Of a stretch of DNA of 64,000 nt, positions 9,462 to 18,421 are shown piece by piece (the first letter of the stretch is position 1; each line of letters begins with the position of its first letter). The stretch is from Pseudomonas sp. MM223 (GTDB lineage Bacteria > Pseudomonadota > Gammaproteobacteria > Pseudomonadales > Pseudomonadaceae): assembly GCA_947090765.1 (NCBI GenBank), contig OX352322.1, forward strand, positions 477,501 through 541,500. Direction: 5' to 3'. The notes beneath the pieces were generated by a model. It made no database searches. It had not been told where the DNA came from and saw only the letters and a list, made by a program, of their open reading frames with translations. The position numbers and the translations under genes are program-made.

Positions 9462-9501
9462 CGCCCCTGGCCTGTTTCATTCGGCCCGGGGCGTTTTTTT
9501 T
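9462..9501 (+). terminator. Intrinsic terminator after aminotransferase
   Basis: cgcccctggcc pairs with ggcccggggcg around a short loop and is followed by eight T residues, 50 bases after the aminotransferase stop. Confidence 0.88.
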
Positions 9502-9562
9502 GCCTGTGGAACCTCTGTGACGGGCGGCTAGTCTCTGATGTAACCCTTCAGGAGAGACTCGC

Positions 9563-9721
9563 ATGGACTTTATCCGCATCATCATCGCCATTCTTCTGCC
9601 ACCACTGGGTGTGTTTCTGCAGGTCGGGTTTGGCGGCGCGTTCTGGCTGAATATTCTGTTGACCTTGCTGGGGTACATTCCGGGGATCGTGCACGCGGTG
9701 TATATCATCGCCAAACGCTAG
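9563..9721 (+). CDS. YqaE/Pmp3-family small membrane protein
   Basis: A 52-residue protein, too short for most gene finders. It starts at an ATG with AGGAGAG 7 bases upstream. Two hydrophobic helices are joined by a short loop: FIRIIIAILLPPLGVFLQVG, then FWLNILLTLLGYIPGIVHAVYII, ending in AKR. The LLPPLGVFLQ..G and LTLLGYIPGIVHA patterns define the family (UPF0057), whose eukaryotic member Pmp3 affects membrane potential under salt stress. It has its own short transcription unit between a terminator and a REP pair. Confidence 0.93.
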   Translation: MDFIRIIIAILLPPLGVFLQVGFGGAFWLNILLTLLGYIPGIVHAVYIIAKR

Positions 9722-9728
9722 CCTGTCA

Positions 9729-9822
9729 GGGCCTCATCGCCGGCAAGCCGGGCTCCCACAGGATTGCGCAGCGCTCCAGGCCTGTGCAGTTCCTGTGGGA
9801 GCTCGGCTTGCCGGCGATTGGG
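9729..9822. repeat. Inverted REP pair
   Basis: gcctcatcgccggcaagccg and its mirror at 9805-9822 flank the gap between the convergent YqaE gene and pqqM. Confidence 0.84.
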
Positions 9823-9841
9823 CTGCAAAGCAGCCCCTGAT

Positions 9842-11665
9842 TCAGCCTTTCAACACCCGGCAATAGAATTTCCACTCTTCTTCCAGTGCATGCGCCAGGT
9901 TCTCCGCCTTGCGGAACCCATGCCGCTCCCCTGCATAGAAGTGCCCTTCAGCCTCGATCCCGTTAGCCTGCAATGCCGCCAGCATTGCGCGTGTCTGCTC
10001 CGGCACCACTACAGCATCCAGCTCACCCTGGAAGAAAATCACCGGCACCTTGATCTGTTCTGCATGCAGCAGCGGCGTACGCTGGCGATAGCGCTCGGCA
10101 TCCTGCTGCGGGTCGCCGATCAGCCAGTCCAGGTAGTCCCCTTCGAACTTGTGCGTGGCACGGCCCAGGGCAACCGGGTCGCTGACCCCGTACAGGCTGG
10201 CGCCGGCGCGGAACACGTCATGGAACGCCAAGGCGCACAGGGTGGTGTAGCCACCGGCGCTGCCGCCGCGGATAAACGCCTTGCGCTTGTCGACCAGGCC
10301 TTGAGCAGCCAGGTATTCAACCGCTGCGCAGGCATCCGCCACATCGCTTTCGCCCCAGCGCAGGTGCAGTGCCTGGCGGTATTCCCGGCCATAGCCGGTG
10401 CTGCCCCGGTAGTTCAGGTCGGCCACGGCAAAGCCGCGCTGGGTCCAGTACTGGATGCGTGGGTCAAGCACGGGGTAGCAGGCCGACGTCGGCCCACCGT
10501 GGATGAACACCACCAGTGGTGCGGCGCCTTTTGCCTGCGCTGGCGGGTAGAAGAAACCATGTGCCTGCTCGCCATCACTGCCATAGTGAATCGACTGCGG
10601 CAGGCTGATCTGCTCTGCCGGCAGTATCTCGGCACCACCGGCCACTACGCGTACCTCGTGGTTGATGCGGTCGATGGCAATCACTGCCGGCGGGCTGATG
10701 GGCGAGGCGGCAATGGCATACAGGTGCTCGCTGTCCATGGCCAGGCTGCGAAAGCGTGTGTAGGCACTGGCGAAACGCTCCATGCGGCCATCTTCATGAC
10801 GCAGCCCCAATTGCCCGAAGCCGTCTTTGAACCAGCTGGCCAGGTAGCCTTGCGGGCCCAGCGCCAACCAGGTGCAGGTGCCCAGTTGCCAAGGCGCGGC
10901 AGCATGGTCCGCTGGCCCGGCGGGCAGCGCCTGCCAGTGGCCATCCACTTCCCCCCAGGGCTGCCAGAAGCCATTGCGGTCGGACAGGCAGTAAAGCCGG
11001 CCTTCGGCATCGAAGCGTGGCTGTTGCAGCGATTCATCATCGCTGGCCACGCACTGCGCGGGCCCCCAATGGCCACTGCTGTCGCGTACGCGACACATCA
11101 AGCGGGTAATGGTCCAAGGCTGTGCCGGGCGGTCCCATTCTATCCATGCCAGGCGTTTGCCATCAGTACTTACAGTGGGTGAGGCATAGAAGTCGGCACC
11201 CTCGGCGAGCACCTCGCGGCTGCTTTCAGCCAAAGCGACCAGGCGATGCTCCACGTGCTCGCCATGGCGCTCCTCGACAGCCAGCACCTGGCCACCGTGC
11301 CACTGCACATCGCCGTAGCGGCAGCTGGCATCCTGGGTCAGCGCGCGCGGTTGCAAATCGTCCAGCGACTGGGTGTAGACCTGCTGGTCCTTTTCGTTGA
11401 CGAACACCAGCCCGTCGCCACCCAGGCAGAAGCTGCCCCCGCCATACTCGTAGACCCGGCTGCGCACGCTAAAACCATCCGGGGTCAGGCAGCGGGCCTG
11501 GTGGTACAGCCAGTGCCAGACACGGCAGGCACCGTCGGCCGGGCGAAATTCGACCCAGAATAGCCCGTCGGCACTGACCTTGAGTTCGGCAAAGTCGGTA
11601 CCGGCGGCAACCGCCTGGGCCGCGCTGAATTCAGCCGCGGGCGATGACACGGGAGTTTCGATCAT
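9842..11665 (-). CDS. pqqM: S9-family prolyl-oligopeptidase-like peptidase of the pqq operon
   Basis: A 607-residue serine peptidase: an N-terminal beta-propeller and a C-terminal alpha/beta-hydrolase domain. The nucleophile elbow GGSAGGY and the final catalytic histidine in ERHGF are visible, with the FIHGGPTS oxyanion region before them. It overlaps the 3' end of pqqE by 35 bases, so it is translated from the same message. A gene of this kind follows pqqE in several pseudomonads and is named pqqM; its role in PQQ formation is not settled. It could act on the PqqA-derived peptide or be a general peptidase. Confidence 0.9.
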   Translation of the reverse strand: MIETPVSSPAAEFSAAQAVAAGTDFAELKVSADGLFWVEFRPADGACRVWHWLYHQARCLTPDGFSVRSRVYEYGGGSFCLGGDGLVFVNEKDQQVYTQSLDDLQPRALTQDASCRYGDVQWHGGQVLAVEERHGEHVEHRLVALAESSREVLAEGADFYASPTVSTDGKRLAWIEWDRPAQPWTITRLMCRVRDSSGHWGPAQCVASDDESLQQPRFDAEGRLYCLSDRNGFWQPWGEVDGHWQALPAGPADHAAAPWQLGTCTWLALGPQGYLASWFKDGFGQLGLRHEDGRMERFASAYTRFRSLAMDSEHLYAIAASPISPPAVIAIDRINHEVRVVAGGAEILPAEQISLPQSIHYGSDGEQAHGFFYPPAQAKGAAPLVVFIHGGPTSACYPVLDPRIQYWTQRGFAVADLNYRGSTGYGREYRQALHLRWGESDVADACAAVEYLAAQGLVDKRKAFIRGGSAGGYTTLCALAFHDVFRAGASLYGVSDPVALGRATHKFEGDYLDWLIGDPQQDAERYRQRTPLLHAEQIKVPVIFFQGELDAVVVPEQTRAMLAALQANGIEAEGHFYAGERHGFRKAENLAHALEEEWKFYCRVLKG

Positions 11666-12761
11666 TGCGGAAGGTCATCTGTTCAATGGCGAGCTGGGCG
11701 GTTTCCGCCTCCTCGCGGGCCTTGAGGATGATGCCGTGGTCGGCCGACTTGGCGCACACCGGGTCGGCGTTGCTGGCATCGCCGGTCAGCATGAAGGCCT
11801 GGCAGCGACAGCCGCCAAAGTCCTTTTCTTTTTCGTCACAGGAGCGGCACGGTTCGCGCATCCACTCATAACCACGAAAGCGGTTGAAGCCAAACGACTC
11901 ATACCAGATATGGTGCAAGTCATGGTCGCGTACATTGGGGAACTGCACGGGCAGCTGGCGGGCGCCGTGGCAGGGCAGCGCGGTGCCGTCCGGGGTAATG
12001 GTGAGGAACAGGTTGCCCCAGCCATTCATGCAGGCTTTGGGGCGTTCTTCGTAATAGTCGGGCGTGACGAAGATCAGCTTGCACGGGTTGCCCTCGGCCT
12101 TGAGCTTTTCCCGGTACTCGTTGGTGATGCGCTCGGCCCGCTCCAGCTGGGCACGGGTCGGCAGCAGGCCCAGGCGGTTGAGGTGCGCCCAGCCGTAGAA
12201 CTGGCAGGTGGCAAGCTCGACGAAGTCGGCTTCCAGGGCAATGCACAGCTCGATGATGCGGTCGGTTTTGTCGATGTTGTGCCGATGGGTGACGAAGTTG
12301 AGCACCATCGGGTAGCCGTGGGCCTTTACCGCACGGGCCATCTCCAGCTTCTGCGCAAAGGCCTTCTTCGAGCCGGCCAGCAGGTTGTTGACCTGCTCGT
12401 CGCTGGCCTGGAAGCTGATCTGGATATGGTCCAGGCCGGCCTTCTTGAAGTCGGCGATGCGCGCTTCGGTCAGGCCGATGCCCGAGGTGATCAGGTTGGT
12501 GTAGTACCCCAGCCGGCGGGCTTCGCCGATCAGTTCGGCAAGGTCCTGGCGCACCAGCGGTTCACCGCCGGAAAAGCCGATTTGCGCGGCGCCCATTTCC
12601 CGCGCTTCGGCCATGACCTTGAACCACTGTTCGGTGCTCAGCTCCTGGCCCTGGGCGGCAAAGTCCAGCGGGTTGGAGCAGTATGGGCACTGCAGCGGGC
12701 AGCGGTAGGTCAGCTCGGCCAGCAGCCACAGCGGCAGGCCGACCTCGGGCGTAGGCGGCAA
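11631..12761 (-). CDS. pqqE: PqqA peptide cyclase (radical SAM)
   Basis: A radical-SAM enzyme that forms the carbon-carbon bond between the conserved Glu and Tyr of PqqA while PqqD presents the peptide. The SAM cluster motif CPLQCPYC lies near residue 20, and the C-terminal SPASM cysteines are present ([28 protein letters not shown]). I place the start at a TTG (LPPTPEVG) one base after the pqqD stop; upstream in-frame codons lie inside pqqD. This gives 376 residues, normal for the family. Translational coupling to pqqD is implied by the TGA-G-TTG junction. Confidence 0.93.
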   Translation of the reverse strand: MPPTPEVGLPLWLLAELTYRCPLQCPYCSNPLDFAAQGQELSTEQWFKVMAEAREMGAAQIGFSGGEPLVRQDLAELIGEARRLGYYTNLITSGIGLTEARIADFKKAGLDHIQISFQASDEQVNNLLAGSKKAFAQKLEMARAVKAHGYPMVLNFVTHRHNIDKTDRIIELCIALEADFVELATCQFYGWAHLNRLGLLPTRAQLERAERITNEYREKLKAEGNPCKLIFVTPDYYEERPKACMNGWGNLFLTITPDGTALPCHGARQLPVQFPNVRDHDLHHIWYESFGFNRFRGYEWMREPCRSCDEKEKDFGGCRCQAFMLTGDASNADPVCAKSADHGIILKAREEAETAQLAIEQMTFRNDRNSRVIARG

Positions 12762-12762
12762 C

Positions 12763-13038
12763 TCAGGCGAGGACGATCCAGTGTTCGGCACGGGCCACCT
12801 CCATGAACTGCTCGATGTCATCGGCTACTTCCGGAACATCGGGGAATTGCTGTTCGAGTTCGCTGATGATGGCTGCCACGTCGCGCTGGCCGTCGATCAG
12901 GCCACCTATCAGGCTGGCGCTTTCGTTCAGCTTGATCATGCCTTCGGGGTAAAGCAACACATGGCCCTTTTGCGCCGGCTCGTACTGGAAGCGGTAGCCA
13001 GGGCGCCAGTTCGGCACCTGATTGCGATCAAAACTCAT
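12763..13038 (-). CDS. pqqD: PqqA-binding chaperone
   Basis: A 91-residue RRE-type peptide chaperone that binds PqqA and presents it to PqqE. The family pattern is seen: [25 protein letters not shown], then an acidic C-terminal helix region ([11 protein letters not shown]). The ATG at 13038 overlaps the TGA of pqqC (ATGA), so it starts by coupled translation; a longer open frame upstream is the overlap with pqqC. Confidence 0.94.
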   Translation of the reverse strand: MSFDRNQVPNWRPGYRFQYEPAQKGHVLLYPEGMIKLNESASLIGGLIDGQRDVAAIISELEQQFPDVPEVADDIEQFMEVARAEHWIVLA

Positions 13039-13790
13039 AGGGTGATCCCCTTGTGCCACACCCGGTCCTGGGTGACAGAGTGATAAGGCGGGCGGTTCAG
13101 CTCGTAGGCCATGCTCATGGCGTCGAGCATGCTCCAGAGGATATCCAGCTTGAACTGCAGGATCTCCAGCATACGCTCCTGGCCCGCGCGGGTGGTGTAG
13201 TGCTGCAGGGTAATCGCCAGGCCGTGCTCCACGTCACGCCGGGCCTGGCCCAGGCGAGTGCGGAAGTACGCGTAGCCGGCCGGGTCGATCCACGGATAGT
13301 GCTGCGGCCAGCTGTCCAGACGCGACTGGTGGATTTGCGGGGCAAACAGTTCGGTCAGCGAGCTGCTGGCCGCTTCCTGCCAGCTGGCGCGGCGTGCAAA
13401 GTTGACGTAGGCGTCCACGGCAAAGCGTACGCCGGGCAGTACCAGTTCCTGGGAGCGCAGCTGGTCCGGGTCGAGGCCAACGGCCTGGCCCAGGCGCAGC
13501 CAGGCTTCGATGCCACCGTCCTCGCCCGGTGCGCCGTCGTGGTCGAGCAGGCGCTGGATCCACTCGCGGCGTACTTCGCGGTCAGGGCAGTTGGCCAGGA
13601 TCGCGGCATCCTTCATCGGGATGTTGACCTGGTAGTAGAAGCGGTTGGCTACCCAACCCTGGATCTGCTCGCGGGTGGCGCGGCCTTGGTACATCGCCAC
13701 GTGGTACGGGTGATGGATATGGTAATAGGCGCCCTTGGCGCGCAGGGCCTGCTCGAATTCGGCAGGGGACATTGGCAGTGCGTCGCTCAT
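13035..13790 (-). CDS. pqqC: PQQ synthase
   Basis: A 251-residue cofactor-free oxidase that performs the last ring closure and eight-electron oxidation to PQQ. Family motifs are intact: [36 protein letters not shown], and [14 protein letters not shown]. The length matches the usual 250. AGGAG lies 9 bases before the ATG. It overlaps pqqD by four bases downstream, and an inverted REP pair separates it from pqqB upstream. Confidence 0.95.
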   Translation of the reverse strand: MSDALPMSPAEFEQALRAKGAYYHIHHPYHVAMYQGRATREQIQGWVANRFYYQVNIPMKDAAILANCPDREVRREWIQRLLDHDGAPGEDGGIEAWLRLGQAVGLDPDQLRSQELVLPGVRFAVDAYVNFARRASWQEAASSSLTELFAPQIHQSRLDSWPQHYPWIDPAGYAYFRTRLGQARRDVEHGLAITLQHYTTRAGQERMLEILQFKLDILWSMLDAMSMAYELNRPPYHSVTQDRVWHKGITL

Positions 13791-13826
13791 TCGGCTGGCT
13801 CCTGTAAAGCTGAGTCTCGGCTCGAT

Positions 13827-13903
13827 CCCTGTGGGAGCGGGTTTACCCGCGAATGCGTCGGTAGATCCACACTCGTATTCGCGGGTGAACCCGCTCCCAC
13901 AGG
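13827..13903. repeat. Inverted REP pair inside the pqq operon
   Basis: ccctgtgggagcgggtttac at the left and its mirror ending at 13903 lie between pqqB and pqqC, inside a co-transcribed cluster, where a strong hairpin could affect mRNA stability and the pqqB:pqqC ratio. Confidence 0.86.
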
Positions 13904-13932
13904 GGGGCTGTGTTGCTTGTGCGGTCTCGGTG

Positions 13933-14843
13933 TTACAACTCGATGCTCATGCCATCGAAGGCCACTTCCACACCGCGGCGCAGCACTTCGGCGCGCTCGG
14001 GCGAGTCTTCGTCGAGTATCGGGTTGGTGTTGTTGATGTGGATAAGTACCTTGCGCTGGCGCGGGAAGCCGTCGAGCACTTCCAGCATGCCGCCAGGGCC
14101 GTTCTGTGCCAGGTGGCCCATCTCGCGGCCGGTGCGGGTGCCCACACCACGGCGCTGCATTTCGTCGTCTTCCCACAGTGTGCCGTCGACCAGCAGGCAG
14201 TCGGCGCCGTGCATCATCGCCAGCAGCTTTTCGTCTACCTGGCCCAGGCCCGGGGCGTAGAACAGCTTGCCGCCGGTGCGGGTATCCTCGACCAGCAGGC
14301 CCAGGTTATCGCCCGGGTGCGGGTCGAAGCGGTGGGGTGAGTAGGGCGGCGCAGCGCTGCGCAGGGGGAACGGGGTAAAGCGCAGGTTCGGGCAGGCGTC
14401 GATCACGAAGCTGCCTGCCAGCGCGATGCGGTTCCACTGCAGGCCACCGTTCCAGTGGCTGAGCATGTTGAACAGCGGGAAACCGGTCGTCAGGTCCTGG
14501 TGGACCATGTCGGTGCACCACACCTGGTGCGGGCAGCCCTCACGCAGGCTGAGCAGGCCGGTGGTATGGTCGATCTGGCTGTCCAGCAGGACAATGGCGT
14601 TGATGCCGGTGTCGCGCAGGGCCCGTGCCGGCTGCATCGGCGCAAAGGCCTGGGCTGGGCGCGGATGTCGGGCGAGGCATTGCACAGTACCCAGTGCACG
14701 CCGTCGTCGGACAGGGCGATGGACGACTGGGTGCGCGCCTTGGCCCGCAGGGTGCCATCACGGTAGCCCTTGCAGTTGACGCAGTTGCAGTTCCACTGCG
14801 GGAACCCGCCACCGGCGGCGGAGCCGAGAACCTGAATGTACAT
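13933..14843 (-). CDS. pqqB: PqqB oxidoreductase, with a one-base frameshift
   Basis: Metallo-beta-lactamase-fold protein that hydroxylates the tyrosine ring of the cross-linked PqqA product. The first ~63 residues ([21 protein letters not shown] ... NASPDIRAQ) are read from the ATG at 14843; the rest ([15 protein letters not shown] to FDGMSIEL) is in a different frame. The break is at about 14650-14657, where one base appears to be missing in the run CAGCCCAGG (minus strand). With that base restored the protein has its usual ~303 residues. As written, the gene would give a dead product; several housekeeping genes here have the same defect, so an assembly error is likely. Confidence 0.9.
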
Positions 14844-14872
14844 GGCCACTCTCTATGCAAAAAACCGTGTCG

Positions 14873-14906
14873 TAAAAACGAAAACGCCCCGGCGGGCCGA
14901 GGCGTT
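14873..14906 (-). terminator. Attenuating hairpin between pqqA and pqqB
   Basis: Read on the minus strand, AACGCCTCGG-CCCG-CCGGGGCGTT is followed by TTCGTTTTT. Such a terminator after pqqA gives an excess of pqqA message over the enzyme genes. A shorter relative of it lies after the island pqqA. Confidence 0.85.
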
Positions 14907-14922
14907 GAAGCGCAAGCCTGGC

Positions 14923-14994
14923 TTAGCGGTTTGCGAAGTACATGGTGACTTCGAAGCCGATACGCAGGTCAGTGTAAGCAGGTTTGGTCCACAT
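14923..14994 (-). CDS. pqqA: PQQ precursor peptide PqqA
   Basis: A 23-residue ribosomal precursor of PQQ. The minus-strand frame reads [16 protein letters not shown] then TMYFANR; the Glu and Tyr of the E-V-T-M-Y motif are the two residues that become the cofactor. GGAAGGAG lies 7 bases before the ATG. It is the second gene of the pqqF-A-B-C-D-E-M cluster and has its own promoter region in the 172-bp gap after pqqF. Confidence 0.97.
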
Positions 14995-15085
14995 GGGATT
15001 ACTCCTTCCGGATGAGGGTTGGGTTGCTCAGCTACTACTTGGGTACCGCCAATGCGTCAGCAGTTCCCTGAAACTGGGATTGCGC

Positions 15086-15154
15086 TATCTTACAAGAAAA
15101 TTTTGTACCGAAAGGTTAATTATTCGAAAAGCGCCATTGCGGATGGCGTAACAA
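15086..15154 (-). promoter_or_regulatory. pqqA upstream region with two boxes shared with the island pqqA
   Basis: Two blocks, TATCTTACAAGAA (15086-15098, plus-strand spelling) and ATGGCGTAACAA (15143-15154), recur before the island pqqA at nearly the same spacing (57 versus 58 bases between starts). On the coding strand the first reads TTCTTGTAAGATA and holds a possible -10 (TAAGAT); the second lies about 45 bases upstream and may be an activator site. Seen: the conservation. Inferred: promoter function. Confidence 0.65.
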
Positions 15155-15166
15155 TCGGTAGGTTGT

Positions 15167-17455
15167 TCACTGCCATGAAGGGGCTGGCGCGGCAGCGTTG
15201 GCCAAGCAGAGCCAAGGGCAATTCTTGTCGAGCAAGGTGCTCAGCAGCTGGTCCAGATCCGTCTGCCGCGTCTTCAAGATAGCCCTGCGTAGCTCATCCA
15301 GCGTGCCGGGTTGTGTAGCCAGGTGTGTCTGCCATGCCCATTCGGCGACGTCGGCGTTGGCCATGGCGGGCTCGTCGAATTGCCCGGCCAAGGCCAGGCG
15401 AGCACCCGGATCCAGCGTGATGCCTTGCCTCAGCAGGGTAAGCAGGTGGTCGCGGATCTGCGCGTGGCGGGTATGTGGCGACTGCACCCCGAACAACAGG
15501 CCGCCGACACCCTCGACCTGACGAAAGGTACTGAATACCGCATAGCCGAGTTGCAACTCTACCCGCAGCCGTTGGTAAACCGGCCCTTGCAGCAGTTGTG
15601 CGAGCAGGCGGCCGCTGGCTTCGCTGGCCGCAGGTAGCGGGCAGAACATCAGCAGGGCGTGTTCACTGCCCGCTACTTCGGCGTGCTGCCAACGGTGAGT
15701 GGCCCATGTGGGCGGGGGGCCAGGCAACGCGCCTTGACCGGGGCATTGCTGCAACGCAGGGCCCAACGCGCATAGCGCGTCATCGTCGAAGCCCGTGGCA
15801 AGGCCATGCCAACGTGCGTGCTGCCACAGGCTGTCGATCTGCGGCTGTGTGGGCATGCCGACAGGCGCACTTGCGGGGTGGGCACCCAGCACCGCGTCGG
15901 GTAGTTGCTTGAGCAAGGCCCTGATGGGGATCTGCGGCGGTGGTGTTGCCGAACATGGCAGCCAGCAACTGGCTGCTGGCTTGAGCATCAGTCGCAGGGC
16001 CTGCTCCACCGCCCGGAGCACTGCTGCCGGTTGCCCGGCGCAGCGCAATTGCCAGTACTCGCCTACGGCACTGAACAGCAGTTGCACCGACGCGCGCTCG
16101 CAACGCTCCAGCAGTGGGGCGAGCGCCTGTTCCAGCACGGCCTGCAAGCGCTGGCGCCAGGGCGAGGGCACGTGCCAGCGCAGGTAAAGCGCGGCGTACT
16201 GACGAGTACCTGGAAGCAGGTCGCTGGTTTTCAGGGCCGCCGGTAGCGGTTGCGCTGGGGCATCGGGCAAATCTGCCATCAGCAAGGGGTCGACCGGGGG
16301 CAGTTGCCATTGCCCATGCGCGCGGCTCGGCAGGCCTTTGAGCAGTGCACGGAGTGCCTGCATACCTTGTGCGTCCAGCTTGGTGAGCGGCTGGCCCGTG
16401 CTGTCCCGGCGGGCCAGTTCAAGCGCGCCGGCGCTGCGTTCGCGGCTGCGTTGCAGCAGGCCGAATTCGTGGTTCGTCTGCTCAAGGTCGGCCTGGCGGA
16501 TGAAGCTGAACCAACCTTGCAGCAGGGCATTTACTACGTCCGGGTTGGCGTCTGCGCTCAGTTGCAGGTCAATGTGCCAAAGGACCTGCCCGGCGAAGGC
16601 GTACAAACTCTCGGCCTTGAAGCCTTGCAGCCAGCCACGTTGGCGAAGCGCATCCAGCCAGGTACCAGGACGGTTGTCGCCAAGGCAACTGATCAGTAAT
16701 TCCAGGGCCTGTTCGGCGCCTGCCGGAAGCTTTTCGTGGGTAAAGACCAGGCGCGCGTTTGTGGGCGACAGTGGCGGCGGCAGCGTTTGTGGTGCGTACG
16801 TGCCAGCCGCGAACAGGCCGGCATGCTGCCTGCCCAGCTGCTCCAGCTCATCCAGCGACTGTGGGCCACACAGGCTCAAGGTAAGCTGGCCGCCCTGGTA
16901 ATACCGTCGGTGAAAACCTTCGAGTGCGTGCTGGAAGGCAGGATCCTGCAAGGCCAGGGTGTGCCGGTTACCGGCGTGAAAAGCGCCTAGTGGATGGCCC
17001 GGCGAAACGGATTGCAGCAAGGCGAACTGCTGCTGAGCCTGCGGGTTGCGTGACCAGGCAATGAACTCGGCGTGGATCACTTCGCGTTCGCGGCGTTGGC
17101 GCTCGATGCCCAGGTCCGGTTCGGCCAGCATCTGGCACAGGCGCTCAAGGCCCCCGGCCAAGGCATTAGGCGCGACTTCGAAGAAGAAATCGGTGGTGCG
17201 TTCCCGGGTGCTGGCGTTGACTTGGCCACCAAGGGCCTGCACGTAGCGCATCAGGCCATCGTCCAGCGGGAACCGCGCGGTACCGAGGAAGAACAGGTGT
17301 TCGAGGAAGTGGGCCAGGCCCGGCCATTTGGCGGGAGCGTCGTGGCTGCCCGCATGCACCCGCAGCGCGGCCGCCGAGCGCTTCAGGCGCGGGGCGTGGC
17401 GCAGGGTTAGCTGCAAGCCGTTGGTGAGGGTGAGGTGGCGGGTGGCGTCAGGCAT
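15167..17455 (-). CDS. pqqF: PqqF zinc metalloprotease
   Basis: A 762-residue M16-family (insulinase-like) protease thought to process PqqA after cross-linking. The inverted zinc motif is seen in HFLEHLFFLGTARFP (HxxEH), with the second-ligand glutamate region ~75 residues on (TTDFFFEVAPNALAGGLERL). The ATG at 17455 precedes PDATRHLTLTNGLQL, the normal N-terminus; the open frame continues upstream into a REP but without start signals. It leads the pqq cluster and ends 172 bp before pqqA. Confidence 0.92.
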   Translation of the reverse strand: MPDATRHLTLTNGLQLTLRHAPRLKRSAAALRVHAGSHDAPAKWPGLAHFLEHLFFLGTARFPLDDGLMRYVQALGGQVNASTRERTTDFFFEVAPNALAGGLERLCQMLAEPDLGIERQRREREVIHAEFIAWSRNPQAQQQFALLQSVSPGHPLGAFHAGNRHTLALQDPAFQHALEGFHRRYYQGGQLTLSLCGPQSLDELEQLGRQHAGLFAAGTYAPQTLPPPLSPTNARLVFTHEKLPAGAEQALELLISCLGDNRPGTWLDALRQRGWLQGFKAESLYAFAGQVLWHIDLQLSADANPDVVNALLQGWFSFIRQADLEQTNHEFGLLQRSRERSAGALELARRDSTGQPLTKLDAQGMQALRALLKGLPSRAHGQWQLPPVDPLLMADLPDAPAQPLPAALKTSDLLPGTRQYAALYLRWHVPSPWRQRLQAVLEQALAPLLERCERASVQLLFSAVGEYWQLRCAGQPAAVLRAVEQALRLMLKPAASCWLPCSATPPPQIPIRALLKQLPDAVLGAHPASAPVGMPTQPQIDSLWQHARWHGLATGFDDDALCALGPALQQCPGQGALPGPPPTWATHRWQHAEVAGSEHALLMFCPLPAASEASGRLLAQLLQGPVYQRLRVELQLGYAVFSTFRQVEGVGGLLFGVQSPHTRHAQIRDHLLTLLRQGITLDPGARLALAGQFDEPAMANADVAEWAWQTHLATQPGTLDELRRAILKTRQTDLDQLLSTLLDKNCPWLCLANAAAPAPSWQ

Positions 17456-17500
17456 GGGGGCTCCAGTTGCTGCTATCCATGCTAACCCATTTGTTTGCAG

Positions 17501-17597
17501 GCCCGGCCCAATCGCCGGCAAGCCAGCTCCCACAGGGTCTCCACAGTTCTGAACATTGTGGGATACCTGTGGGAGCTGGCTTGCCGGCGATTGGGTC
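17501..17597. repeat. Inverted REP pair
   Basis: gcccggcccaatcgccggca is mirrored by tgccggcgattgggtcgc at the right; between pqqF and davA. Confidence 0.85.
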
Positions 17598-17612
17598 GCA
17601 CTGCGGCCCCTG

Positions 17613-18407
17613 TCAGCCTTTACGCAGATGCAGCTCCTGACGCAAATCAGTCAGGTAAGGAAATGCCTGCCGCCCCTGCACCACTTGCTTATGCTCCAGC
17701 TCCGCCATCAACAGGCATTCATCCCGCCCGCCCATGGCCAGCAGGCTGCCATCCGGCCCGATGATGCTGCTCTGCCCGCAATAGTGGATCTCTTCTTCCG
17801 AGCCGCAATAATTGGCATACACCAGGTAGCACTGGTTTTCCTGCGCCCGCGCCCTCACGGTCACCTGGCAGACAAAGTCGTACGGGGCCATGTTCGCCGT
17901 CGGCACCAGAATCAGTTCGGCACCGCCCAGCGCCAAGCGTCGGGCGTTCTCCGGGAACTCGATGTCGTAACAGATCAGCAGGCCGACTTTCCAACCGTCC
18001 AGATCCACCACCGGGAAGTGGTCGGCGCCGGCGCTGAACATCGCGCGGTCCAGCTCACCGAACAGGTGGGTCTTGCGGTAGTTGCTCAGGCTGCGGCCAT
18101 GCGCATCGATCAACTGCACACTGTTGTAGATCGCCCCATCATCGCCACGCTCGGGGTAGCCATAGACGATAGCGATCCGGTGTGCCTGGGCGATCTCCAC
18201 CACGTCCATCGCGGCCTGGCCATCGTTGGCTTCGGCCAGGCGCTCGACCTGGGCCAGGCCGATGTTGTAGCCGGTCAGGAACATTTCCGGGCACACCAGC
18301 AACTGTGCGCCGCGTTCGGCTGCCAACTGCGCCTGGTGACGCAGCCGTTGCAGGTTGCCGGGCACGTCCAGTGGCTTGGGGGCGCCCTGGAACAGAGCAA
18401 TGCGCAT
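17613..18407 (-). CDS. davA: 5-aminovaleramidase (nitrilase superfamily)
   Basis: A 264-residue C-N hydrolase that converts 5-aminovaleramide to 5-aminovalerate, the second step of the lysine aminovalerate pathway. The Glu-Lys-Cys triad is visible: the Glu in CPEMFLTGYN, the Lys in NYRKTHL, and the Cys in GLLICYDIEFPE. It lies 14 bases after davB on the same strand, which is why the davA assignment is preferred over a general nitrilase. Confidence 0.93.
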   Translation of the reverse strand: MRIALFQGAPKPLDVPGNLQRLRHQAQLAAERGAQLLVCPEMFLTGYNIGLAQVERLAEANDGQAAMDVVEIAQAHRIAIVYGYPERGDDGAIYNSVQLIDAHGRSLSNYRKTHLFGELDRAMFSAGADHFPVVDLDGWKVGLLICYDIEFPENARRLALGGAELILVPTANMAPYDFVCQVTVRARAQENQCYLVYANYCGSEEEIHYCGQSSIIGPDGSLLAMGGRDECLLMAELEHKQVVQGRQAFPYLTDLRQELHLRKG

Positions 18408-18421
18408 GGTGCCTCCTTGTG